The notes under the pieces were generated by a model, which saw nothing but the letters and a program-made list of their open reading frames with translations, was not told where the DNA came from and ran no database searches. A stretch of 64,000 nt of DNA, from contig OX439044.1 of NCBI GenBank assembly GCA_949317995.1, positions 19,492,641-19,556,640 on the forward strand, given 5' to 3'. The DNA comes from Acholoe squamosa. Lineage: Eukaryota; Annelida; Polychaeta; Phyllodocida; Polynoidae. Below are positions 1 through 12,400 of the stretch, in pieces (the first letter of the stretch is position 1; every line of letters starts with the position of its first letter). A program made the translations under genes and the position numbers.

Positions 1-362
1 AGCACAGACATAAAGAGTACCTCCTAGTTAGTAATAAATCATGTCATATCACCACGCTATGCTCTAACCTTAGATCGAATGTCTGTCATTGTCATTTTGG
101 GTAGCCTTTTTGAGAACACCAATACTATGTATCTGTTTATATATGTTAAAATTCTTAAAGCGAAAAATCTGGGAAGACTGTGGTAATAAATTCAAGAAAT
201 GAATGTGGAGAAAGGTTAAGTTATGAAAATGACTGAACATCACATCCCCGATTGGTTGGATGCTCATTTCGCTTTACTTGGGCAAACGTCCCGCCTTTTA
301 TTAAATGTTCAGAAATTAAGATCGTTTTCAAAAAACAAACCTTTTATTTTGAATTTTAACAG

Positions 363-471
363 CTCGGGAGGCAAGTATGGCTTCGCTGAACGAATCATTG
401 ACGGCATGTTTGTCTCCATCAACTCAGTCGTTGTAAACTTCCGGGCGCCTACCTTCCAGGCCTCTATACAG
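363..471 (+). CDS. BLTP3: BLTP3 exon a (first exon in window)
   Basis: The acceptor AG is at 361-362 and the donor GT at 472-473; the exon ends in phase 0. It encodes the family segment KYGFAERIIDG followed by NSVVVNFRAPTFQASIQ, which matches the vertebrate YGFAEKVVEG...FNASFEL block just after the chorein domain. The open frame runs upstream to about 223, but that part does not resemble the family and is intronic. Confidence 0.85.
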
Positions 472-3400
472 GTAATATACATTGTAGTTCCACTGTATTG
501 ATTTTCCACGTACATGAACCCCCTGTAGTGGTAAGAATTAGATCTTAAAAGAGACGTGTACAGTCTAATAACATACTTATTCCTTGGTAATATAGTAGAT
601 ATTCTAATCTCTGGTAGAACTATAGTTGTTTCCCACCTGAACTAGTCTATAATATCTGTTTCTCGCAAATTGAATATTTATTTGAATTTCTTCTCGTCGA
701 TTCCCGGCAACGCTGAGGGTTCTTGAGGAATAACCAATTTTAAATTGATCAACTCCTACTGATAAGTATATATATTTAAATAAACGGTATAGTTATTTAA
801 ATAAACAGTATAGTTATTTAAATAAACTGTAGATCAGAATAAGCCCACTCTCTGGATGTATGTATAGTAATATATCGGTCTGGTTATGGCAGGTATTGAC
901 AATAAAGGTAGGCCATATACCAGGGAGCACAAGAACAATATCTGTGTTTTGAAAAGGTTTTTTCCCCTTTTAGACCCCGATGCATGATGTTCAAAGTCTG
1001 TCCCAATATGGTAGAAGAAACATGCAAACGGTTCTCCCAGGGTTTGATTTTTTTAAATTACCATAACCGTAAACTCCCGCGTAGAAGACGCGCTGCGCGT
1101 AGAAGACGCACCCCAAACTCAGCAGAGGCATTTTCACGTATAAGACGCACCTCTTAGGGGTGATTTTTGTCAATCCAGTACATTTCTATAGTAAAATTAC
1201 CCCTCGTATAAGACGCACCCCAAACTTCAGTAGATCATATAAGACGCACCAGGCATTTGTTTGGCGTAGAGGACGCGTCTTCTACGCGGGAGTTTACGGT
1301 AGTACCGTTATCTCCCACGTACATGTATAAGGCACACCTCGCGTAAAAGACACACCTAGAGTTTCAGAAAATAGTAAAAAAAATTCCTTACTTTTGTGCT
1401 ACTTAATGGATTTTCAAAATTCAGAGAGCTATGTGCTGCTAGAGCCCCTCAGGGCCCCCTAGATCCTACTATGACTTATAGGGGAGTGTAAGATGAAAGG
1501 TCTTGGTGTCCCCCTTGTGGATCCAGTAAGAACTAAAACCTCTATAAGACGCGCCTTGTATGCAGGAGATTACGGTACTTGCATTTTACTGACTCTGACT
1601 TTGATAATACATGTAACGTAGTGTGTATAATCCGCATACAATTAAATGGTGACCTGATTTTATTTCTGTTATCAGTACCGGGTATTCATTTGACAACATT
1701 GATAACTCAACGATCAGATATAGTATACGTGTTGAAGCACCTTGGGGCTAGTGGTTAGGGGAAAATTGGCTACAACACATTTCTCACATCACAAATAAAT
1801 GCACTTAATATTGCTCTTGCTGGGGAGGGTGGTACTTATGTGCACTTTTCTGGTCGGCCGAGCTGGGCATCTATGAGAATATGTACTTTGAACAATGAAT
1901 CAAATATAAAATTTGTTTCACCCATGCCTAAGATTAATAGGTACGAAATTTGAAAAAAAAAGTGTGGGGTTGGGGATTGAAATCCAATCATGAAATAGAA
2001 AATATGCATCTTAAAGTTACTATTTCCTCTTGATCTGAAGGTTCAGCTATGGTTTTTTAACATATGGATGGGTATAGTTACTATCAAATGTAATCCTAGA
2101 TATTTTATTCTGTAGAGCTAAGTTTTTCTTCGGAAATTACCCTTTCTGCAACGTTTTGAATTCTAGTTTATTATTGTTCATCTCCTACCTAACATGAGGT
2201 GTCCGACTGTTGTATATGTGTAAAATATGAGAAGAGGCTCTTTTCCTTCATGCGCACAAAGACACCTTGAATTAGCACTTCATGTCTCTTCGTAAAATGA
2301 CTTGTGTGTCCAGTGGAGATACTAACTTTAATTAACTGAACAAATGTATCATGTCAGTGAGGGTTGAAAACCTGACTACAAGCGGTCGTCAGCTTTAATG
2401 TTGGCAGTTCAGTCATCTCACATACTTATACTTATCTGTGAATCTCATCATTCTTAATTGACCGCAATAAAAATAAGTTGGCATAGTGAACGTTATATCT
2501 ATTAAAACAATGTCGGCAATGTAGCATTCAATTGGGGATGTCTTAAGAAGATTTGCCATGAAGATAGAAGGATGGCGTTATGATGCCATCAGCTTTCTAG
2601 GGTCTGTGGTGCAGGGATGGCATGGTGATGTCATGTGGTCGACACACAAAAGTCATGGGGACGAGATGTCATGGTTTAGTGTTACAGGGGGGCTATGGAG
2701 GGGAGAAGCATGTCATATCCAGGGATGAAAGTCTTCAGGGAATTCCCTGATTTCAGGGATTTTGAAGTTCCAGGGCCCTAAACATTCATATAGAAACCCA
2801 GGTTTTTGGGGCGAATATAGGACCATTTCAGGGATTTTCGTGCTCTGTGACTTTCATCCCTGCATATCAGTCTTATGTAGGATAGCATAGGGATGTTATG
2901 GATGCCAGGGTGATAACATGTTGATGTCAAGGTTATTTCATTGAAAGATATTTCTCTCGTTAAGGGCTAATTCATAGGTTTTTGAATAATAGCTGAAATT
3001 GTCATAAATATCACTATTCCTTGATACTTGTCTGTTCTTTTGAAATAAAGGTAAGCATTCGATCCATCAAGAACAGTGTAAATGCCCATTTGGGATTATA
3101 AGTTGCTCCTTTTAGATGCAAGCTGAGAGATGTGGATACAAACTACCGGTATTAATTGTTATACTCTTTTTCTCTCTGTACATAGATCTCACGGATTATA
3201 ATACAAAGTAAGACGCCGCTGTGGCAAACGGGCGACCTGCGTCTAACGCGTATTAAGGACGAGCTGAGGGGAGAGATCCTCATCTTTAAGGAGGCTGAGT
3301 GGCAAACTCTGAGGATAGAAGCCAACGCTCTGGACGTATCAGACCCTAGTATAGCTACCACTCCTCTCCGTCTGATAGCCAACCAGAGTAAAACCAGGAT

Positions 3401-6400
3401 AACCATTAAGAAGAGACTAAACGGTATGTTACATGGGGTTAAATAACAGGATAGCTTCTTTATTCCCAAAATAACGTTAAAACCACGAATAGCTGCAAAG
3501 TACTATGTGAAGTTATTGGGCGATGAAGTACAAAATAATAATTTCTAAAATGATTGGGCGATAGAATCTTTCTTGGAGGGAGAGGGGGTTGGCTATACTT
3601 TACCTTTATTCCTTCCCTTTGTTTTTTTCTACTAAATCCACCTGAAAGACATTGATTTTTGAACTGTGCATTAATCACCCATGTATTATAATGGCAGACT
3701 GTGGAATGGTGGCGTCCCGTGTGCAGCTTAATCTGGATGACCTTCTCTGGGTGCTCACCGACTCACAACTCAAGGCCGCCCTAGTCTTTGTCAACTCACT
3801 CAAGGAAGTCATCAAGAACTCAGCCCAGCAGGCCAAACGTCAGGCATCAGACAAACTCAAGGTATACATCTCTTTACACTTTATACTGGTTATTATCTAT
3901 TTATGATCATTCTGAGAATTTTCTCAGAATCATAGATAAATGCAGTCGCTCAGATAGCTATGCTAGAAAATCAAGAAGGTGCTGTCATGTATTGTTACTG
4001 AAAATGTAGACTGTCCAGAGTTCTAATGTATTAAAGGTCTTTTAAAAGTAAGTTTAAAAACAAAGTTTAAATGATACAGACACAAGGGCCACCTGTGTCC
4101 AGCCAACCTCGAGCAGCACCACAGCAACAACAACAACGACAAGGCACCAAAAGTCAGATGGCTATGGCTAAACTGTTCACCAAGTATGACGTGGTAGAAA
4201 CCTCATATCACCTTTACACCGGTCGGGTGGACCTCCACCTCTGTGACGACATGGCTACTGGTAAGATGATCTCCTGTCTATTAAGTTTTCTTTTAAATGG
4301 ATACCTGGAATTTAATTAATAATTTTTTTTTTTAAGTTTATTTAGGATATTGCTCAGGGTTTGGTTAAATCAGTTGGTGGGAGAAAAATCACCACTTTTG
4401 TGTAAAGTGTCCATAAAAAGGACAGGTTCAGCTTTTTTGCCTTAAAGGCTTCATGCATGCACCACTCACAATCTTAGAAATTTTATGTTGCTGTCATTCA
4501 AGATAATTATTGCCTTAGGCACTTGTGTCATGATATCAAATAACTTAATCACCTTGCACACATTGATTCCCATATCTTAACCCAGCACCAATGTGACTTT
4601 GTACATATGCCACTTCCAGCAGAGTGTTATGAAAGCTCTCAGAAAGAGGGTACGTCAGGTATAAGTCACCACATTAAGCATTAACCCAGTTGACTTTATA
4701 ATCCTGTTCATTCTACCTGTTATATAAGGCCCAGGTTTGCAATGTTTGTGTTTCCTTGCTTTGGGCATGGTGTTCTGACTTTGGATCTTGGATTACCCTC
4801 TACAGAAGGGCTCTACCTTATAGCATTATCCCGATAGTTAAAGGCAGTCACTCCCAGGAAGAAATGTAAAAGCTTTGCTTTAATAACATTCCCTATGCCG
4901 TGAATGTGGGATAAGAAAGGTCGTCTTAAAATACATATACTTTAGGTTGTTGAGAAGTTCTTGGTCACACCCCCTTTACGCGTTTCCTTTGCCTGCTATG
5001 GAGCAGCCTGTTATTAAAGGGGACAGTCCCATGGTGAATGTATCGGGTGATGGGATGCAATACCCTGGGAAATAACTACAACCTTGTTCATCATAGTTTT
5101 CTCCATATCACTTATGAATTTCATTATCTATTGAGAATGATAAACCAGTGGGATTCAATACTATACTATCTGTATGTATTACGGTATTTTGATTGATATT
5201 TTTATGTTAGGGTCTGTATTACATCAGAACAGTAGTTTGTGTTACTGTTATTATGTTAAGATTACAACACATGGGAAAATTGTAACATAGTAAACCACGA
5301 TCAAATCTGTTACAGTTAAAATCATTCATTTTTACAGGCTTATTTCCTTATAATACAAGACATATATTATGTCCATATTTTAAGTGTGATTTTCTAGTTC
5401 CATGAGAATACATTGGCTCAGTCAGATTCAATGAAATAGCATAACATGTCCTATCCTATTTTACCCATATAATCGTCTTATAACTGAAATACTCCTTCTT
5501 TTTAGATGCAGGAAGTCGAAGACGAGTTGAAGGAGGGGCGATGCAGGTTACAATCCACAAGATGTCTTTTGACCACTACCCATTCCATGCTGCTGGTAAA
5601 GGCGATGTTATTCTCTATTATACCATTTATAAACATACTATAGCAATTACAAATGCTACAATACATGATGTAGGTTTTATCGTTTAGGCCTAACTTTAAG
5701 CAATTATGATCTTACTACAAAAAAAAGAGGATAGCTCAAAGATATCACTTTAGGCATAGTGATCTCTAAACAGAACTTGCGAATGTTATTGCAGGTGTTA
5801 TGCAGTTTACAATAAGAAATTTCATTATGTAGACAAAATACAGAAAGTGAACAAACTCTCTTTGCCTCTAGGTGCTGATCGGGTACATTGGGTTAAACAT
5901 GATGAGAATATGATGGCGCGTAATGCCTGGGCCCAAGACCTGTTGAATGTATTTAGAGAGGAGGTACGCAGAGTTCGTGAAACACTCAGTACCCCACCGC
6001 CATCCCCCGGCCCCCAACCACCTCCAGATCAGACACCCAACAGGCGTCAACAACAACAGGCCGGTCGGGGCTCGCGGGGTCAGAAACCGCCCGGTCTGGG
6101 CCGCCTCAACACGAAACTGCTGGAGAGCTGTGTGGTCTTACGTATCGAGGACTTTGTCTTGTATCGCGTGTCAACAGCCAGAGACAAAAGGACTTCGCCC
6201 AAGAAGTTTCTGGCGTCAGACAAGAAGCAGCTTCTGCTTCCCCAGGAGATGTCATCGATACATGTGGAGTACACAGACTATTACTTCCCTGAAGGGATCC
6301 ACTTTCCTGGTAGGAGTCTTCAGACACATTCTAATGATACTTGATGTTAGGTCAAGATGGTGAAAAGATATTGTAAAAAATAGTGTGTAAGAGCCTTCCT

Positions 6401-9400
6401 GAAATCGATAACTCAAAGAGAAATCACCAATAGTTACAGGATTCAGATCGTTCCAATTGCTTGTAACATGATTAAGATGCAACCTTTATTCATATGAGTC
6501 AAGATCATAAGCCCTAGAGGAGAAACCAGATATTTTGTACAGTTCATTGGATTCCCAACTCCCCTTCCTGCCATAGGCCCTTCTGAACCTTAAAAGATAT
6601 AAGAACACTATGATATATATTGGATAAGGACTGCTGGCATGACGAACCTTGAAATAGGCTTGCTCTAACTACTGTAATCAATGCTGCTTTAGGTTAAAGT
6701 TAACCCCCCCACCCGTTCCATTCTAAGAGCATAAGTTAAGTAGGCATGTCCTTCCCAAGAGATAGGGTTTACTGCAACATGGATTACCCTTTTGCCTTGA
6801 ACTTCAACTGACCTCTATTTCAGAGTGGCCCCCGCCTGTTATGGACCAAGTGACGTGGGATGCCAACACATGTTGTGGCTTCTGTAATAATAGCTTTTGT
6901 GCTCTCCTCTCTTTGTTGTGTCCTCTCTGCCTGCTAAAACTCCAATGTTACACCCACAACTATACACACCGACACATCCCCGGAGTATCTGCTTCCTTTA
7001 GTATTTTGGGTTTATTACCCCGTCTGTAGTCAGTGGCGTATGAAAAAGGGGACCTTGGGGGAGGCAATAATAAGAAGGCCCCTAATATAAGCCTATATAT
7101 AAAAGTATAGCGCACCCAACTCCAATAAAAAATGCTTCCTACCCCTCTGGTAGTGTCTGCTTAAATGCACCCATGATACTACCGTAATCTCCCGCGTAGA
7201 AGGCGCGTCTTCTACGCCAAACAAAATGCTGCTGGGTCTTATACGCGGGAGTGTTATTGCCTTGAGTTGGGGGTGCGCCTTATACGCGGGTTTTTCCAAC
7301 ATCTCAATTGGGAAAACAACCCAAAAATAGGGCAATTAAAAAAAAAAAAAAATTCAGTTTTTATTGCCGGTCGGTGTACGCCCACCGTGTGCCGATGACA
7401 GCTTGAACTCATATAGCCAGCAGCGCGGCAGACCGGGAGGTGTCGACGGGCGCTCGGCGGCTTCAAGCCGACCGTGTGCCGATGACAGCTTGAACTCATA
7501 TAGCCAGCAGCGCGGCAGCCCGGTCGCTGTAGATTTGCTCGGCGGGTTTGACGCCGACCGTGTGCCGATGACAGCTTGAACTCATATAGCCAGCAGCGCG
7601 GCAGACCGGGAGGTGTCGATGGGCGCTCGGCAGCTTCAAGCCGACCGTGTGCCGATGACAGCTTGAACTCATTTAGCCAGCAGCGCGGCAGACCAGTCGC
7701 TGTAGATTTGCTCGGCGGGTTTGACGCCGACCGTGTGCCGATGACAGCTTGAACTCATATAGCCAGCACCGCGGCAGACCGGGAGGTGTCGACGCGCTTG
7801 GCGGGTTCAAGCCGACCGTGTGCCGATGACAGCTTGAACTCATATAGCCAGCAGCGCGGCAGCCCGGTCGCTGTAGATTTGTTCGGCGGGGAATACGCCC
7901 ACCATGCGCCGATGACAGCTTGAACTCATAGAGGTGGGTGGGGAGGGGGGGCGCCTTCTACGCGAAACAGCCCCCCTGTGAGTTGGGGGGGCGCCTTATA
8001 CGCGGGTTTTTCCGGAAATCGATCCAGAAGAGGTACGTGCGCCTTCTATGTGAAAAGGCCTCCTCTGAGTTGGGGGGGCGCCTTCTACGCGAGCTGCGCC
8101 TTCTACACGGGAGATTACGGTAGTAGGAGCAGGATGAGTGGGTTGCCTTAGTATATTGTATACCGTCAACTATTTGTCTCAATCAATTCCCTCATCTATA
8201 GAGGCTGATATTTCGAAATTGGGCTCCTTTGTGTTCGTGGTGAATATGCCTCATAGCTATAGCAAGACCGAGTAACAGGTTCTAATAGAAGAATTGGTGG
8301 GTAACCATTATATCTCAGTATCAGGGATTCTGTACGGGAATGTAGCGGGATCTTGAATACCTTATTTCTGTTTCCCCTGCCTGAAGCCTTCTCCCCCTGT
8401 ACCCCTCTCTATATATGTATTCTGTTCTCGTGTGATCTACCCAACTTTACCTATAGACTAAGGTGTCCATTCATAGATATCGACATCTTATTTTCTGTAT
8501 TCTGTTTACATCTGATCATACCACTGAAATTGAGAAATAGAGAACTGGATAACATAGCCTGTGCCAGTATCTGTCCTTTGACATGTGTCCACTTTTGTGA
8601 TATGCAAAACAGCACACTGCAGACAATCTCCAAATCTTATATTAAACTTTAAGAATTTCTAGAATAAAATACTAAACTGACGAAAAATATTCCAGCTGAT
8701 TTCTGAACTATTTTGTTATATAATTCATACATTGTGTATGTATTGACTGGACATTTGTCGCATGAGTTTGGGTTGACCTAGAGAATTGTGTAATTTATTT
8801 TTAGTTGACCCTTTTCAGATAACAGTGTTCCATCCAGTAGTTAACAGCGTGTGGTTTTAGTAGCACCGAGATTTCCCCCAATTTGTTTAAATTTGAGGTG
8901 TCATTAATTTAGCAATGATTTACAGATTCATTTCGTGATCCCCTATCACAGTCATTTCTTTTTCGTTTTGACAGAGCCATGCTAGAAATGCATCTTATAT
9001 CCTTGTGTGTCTATTTTGATCACTTAGGCTGATCACCCATTGCTTCCTGAATTTCAATATCAGTCCTAGTACCAGTGACCATCCCCCACTGTAGTTGTGT
9101 CATTATAACTTTACAACAATAACTGAACACATGCATCTTGACTTAAATAATTACTAAGTTTGACAGTAAATATGCTAATTTTCAGGATCTTATTGTATGT
9201 CTATTTCTTGTCTAATATTAATTCCTTGATATATATGGGAATCTAAAGCAGGATAGAAAGAAAATGCCCATTAAATGATGTCCATGTGTTCAATGCCTCA
9301 TTTGTTATTTCAGTGCCACATGCCAACCTGTTTATTGTGGTCAACCCGCTTAGACTTAACCTGGACTGGGTAACTCTGCTTTGGCTCAACGCTTTCTCAT

Positions 9401-12400
9401 TGAGTCTATTACAGAGTCTGGTGAGTATCTTTTATCTAATCCTGTTCCTATTTAGTTTAGCAAAGAGGAGTCTTCAAAATGAAGTATGAGAATGGGGCTT
9501 GAAGGTGTCTAGATATATCTTACCCCATTCCCTTCACAAGGACATAATGATAAATACAAGAGAAACAGTTTAATCTATTAATTTGATATCGCCTTTGGAG
9601 AGCCCAAAGTTATTTACCGTAATCTCCCGCGTAGAAGACGCGCTGCGTGTATAAGACGCACCCCAAACTCAGCACATGCATTTTCGCGTATAAGACGCAC
9701 CTCTTAGGGGTGAAATTTGTAAATTCAGTACATTTCTATAGTAAAATTACCCCTCGTATAAGACGCACCCCCAATTTCAGTACATCCTATAAGACTGCCC
9801 AGCATTTTGTTTGGCGTAGAGGACGCGTCTTATACACGGGAGATTACGGTACACCTGAGTTAAGAATTAGAAGTGGGTATCCCTAAATATGAGGTTATGA
9901 AATTGGTACTGTGGGGGAAATTTGACTTGAAAGGATTGCCTGGAGGGTAGATCACTGGTGTCAAGGATGCTTATGTCCAATCATAATTAAGCTATCAAAT
10001 TAAGTAAGTGCAAGAAAAATGTTGACAATACAGTTCAATTACTGCTTAATGAATTTTTGAAGCATATCTAGGTCTGTTATTGCCAAGTGGAATCTAGTTT
10101 TCCATTGAAATAAGTAGACAGTGCGTATTTACTTCCCATTAACACAGCTCAATTAACATAATTCGGTACTAAAGTAGTCAGGTATCCCATACTCTGACGT
10201 CCATTTTCTAAGGTACATGTACTAAATGAATGACGCATGTCTCTGAGGGATAATGAAGCTACACTAATGGACTGGTGACAACGTCTAGAATAATGAAATG
10301 GAGATATCCACTGTACGTTATTAACAAAGGGTAACATAAACTCACTCATTTCATAGTGACGAGCATGGAGAGAAACAGATAGATGACACCTGGAAGATAT
10401 AAGTTATGTGTATGTTAGATATAACATTGAACATATTTCAGGCCAACCTCCAGGATGGCCTACTGCGCACAGCAATGCGCGACCTGATGCCTCCCATGTT
10501 GGAGACGATCACCGGTCTACCACAGGCCGTATGTACTGCGTGCCTTTTGCGTGCTGGCATGTGCAGTGCGAGTGCTTACTAACAAGCTAACCCCTTATTT
10601 CACTGATATCCACTTTGGAACAGTGCTATCTGTACATGCATTGTTGAAGAATGTTATAAAATTCTATATCAGAATCTCCTCTTGTGGCTAATCTCTCCAA
10701 ACTTGCTATGGGTATAAGCCTCTGTATCATTAGAAACTATGAACTAATGTGTGGTATGCTGTTTACTGAGTTCATAAAAGGAAATGGGTTCTCTTATGGC
10801 TATTGGAAGGCTCTGCTGCATGAAGACTACTTAGCCTGTGGGGCCTGTCTACTTTTGCCCAGAGGATCCCAATTTGTTACCCGACTCTGAGTACATAATA
10901 CATGTATAGAAGCGCATATACGCAGAACGACCAGAAGATACATTTTCTTCGATCCACCCTGAGGGGGGCTGTCTTGGGCTTTGCCCTTGGGGGAGACAGA
11001 CCCCCCCCCCCCACCTCGGGGTGGAGCGGGGTGTTATTTTGATTTAAAATGGCTTAGATTCCCTTGATTTAGCGTCTAAATTAGTCATGTGACCAACAGT
11101 GGCGATGGAGACATTTTATGCCACTTAGGGTGTGGCGATCGGCCCTGAAACGTTATATCTAAGGAAAGTTATTATTTACATGAAATAAAATGGATATAAC
11201 TAGTTCTACTCGTTACAGCTAAATAATCCTGAGCCGTCAAAGGTATCATATGCTTTTCTTTTTGATTAACTTCATCGCATGGAAACTTACATCAGAAATA
11301 GAGTACGGGGTACGGACATTAAAACACATAGTAATCCATTTTTTGAGACAGTTTTCCCAATCAAATAAGTATCTGGTTTCTTTCAGTTTTTATCTGCCAC
11401 AACTAATTTCTTAAGACTTGGTGACGGGGCTAACAAGGTGTAACACGGGGCGGGGGACCTTGTTTTTCTTCTTTTTTTTTGGGGGGGGGGGTTAAAAGTA
11501 TCAGAAGCCTCACAACAAAATATCAAAATACCCTGGAAGGAAAATTGAGTGGAAAGTTGAACCAATAAGAAAATCTAGGCATGATCTTTGTTCTGACCGT
11601 TCTGCCTGTACTTTGCCATTGCTGCAGCCCAATAAGGGCAAACGAGTGAGTATAGCACCTTCCTGTAGGCCTGGGTCTAACAGTGGATCGTATGTTCCAG
11701 TTCTTGTCCTGTTCGAGTTTAAATCTACTTAGATAGCTGTGTATAGACCTAAGCTAAGAGTCCATCCTATAATCATTGATAGCTCTCTCTAGTCCATCTT
11801 TTACTGTGTTGGGTCCTTGTAGCTACTGTGGTATGAGTATTAATGACAGTTAGTATTAGTCTAACTTTGGTACTGGTATTAAATGTGATACTTGTGTGAC
11901 TATTGAAATATGTTGATAACATTTAGAAGCATACTTTGTTTTGTAGTATGTTTCCGTATAATCAACCAACTATTTCCTATTAAGTTCAAGTATTTTGCTT
12001 GTGTTAGATAATAAATAGACATTTAAACGTCATATGAGTTTTCTATGGTAACCATTCCCTTGCAATGGTTACATATCTTGATATTTGCCTTAGTTTTGAT
12101 AACATGTGAAATAAATCAAATATCATTCCGTCATCAATTAAGCATTTTCCCCCAATTCAGGAGTTGCCGGAACCCGAAGGGCCCCGTATCCACACAGACA
12201 TCAAACTTGACGCTCTCATGCCAAGGGTAGGATGAAAACCTGTTTTGTATATCCTTGCAATGTTATGATTTGATTATTCAATTGCCTACAATGTATGTAT
12301 TTCTATTAAGATATAAAACCCATACCATTCGGTCAAACTGGTCAGTTGGTGTTACACTGGTACATCCTTGTTAAAATACGTGTGGCTATAGTTGTGAACA

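Larger units (their letters stand above)
472..3185 (+). other. BLTP3 intron with MITEs
   Basis: No coding signal seen. It holds a short AT-rich tandem repeat (about 774-836), two adjacent MITEs (1067-1299, 1305-1575) and a separate 143-bp MITE (2720-2862). Confidence 0.7.
6310..9313 (+). other. BLTP3 intron containing composite MITE/minisatellite
   Basis: Contains the 939-bp CCGTAA-family element at 7182-8120. The rest shows no coding signal. A weak acceptor-like site near 6824 is not used in the inferred frame. Confidence 0.7.
9850..12160 (+). other. BLTP3 introns around exon h and the microexon
   Basis: Apart from the exons at 10442 and 11628 I see only a C/G-rich low-complexity patch near 10960-11035 and a T/G run near 11465-11495. 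Confidence 0.55.

Noticed and set aside
223-362. Open frame upstream of the first BLTP3 exon
   Set aside because: No family similarity and an AG acceptor at 361-362; probably intronic.
6825-6840. Acceptor-like TTTCAG with AGTGGCCCCCGCCT following, as a possible BLTP3 exon
   Set aside because: Joining 6309 directly to 9314 gives the conserved FPVPHANL in correct phase; no insert is needed.
7371-7932. CRISPR-like look of evenly spaced repeats
   Set aside because: Repeats and spacers alternate as two fixed types with an 86-bp period in an animal genome; this is a minisatellite.
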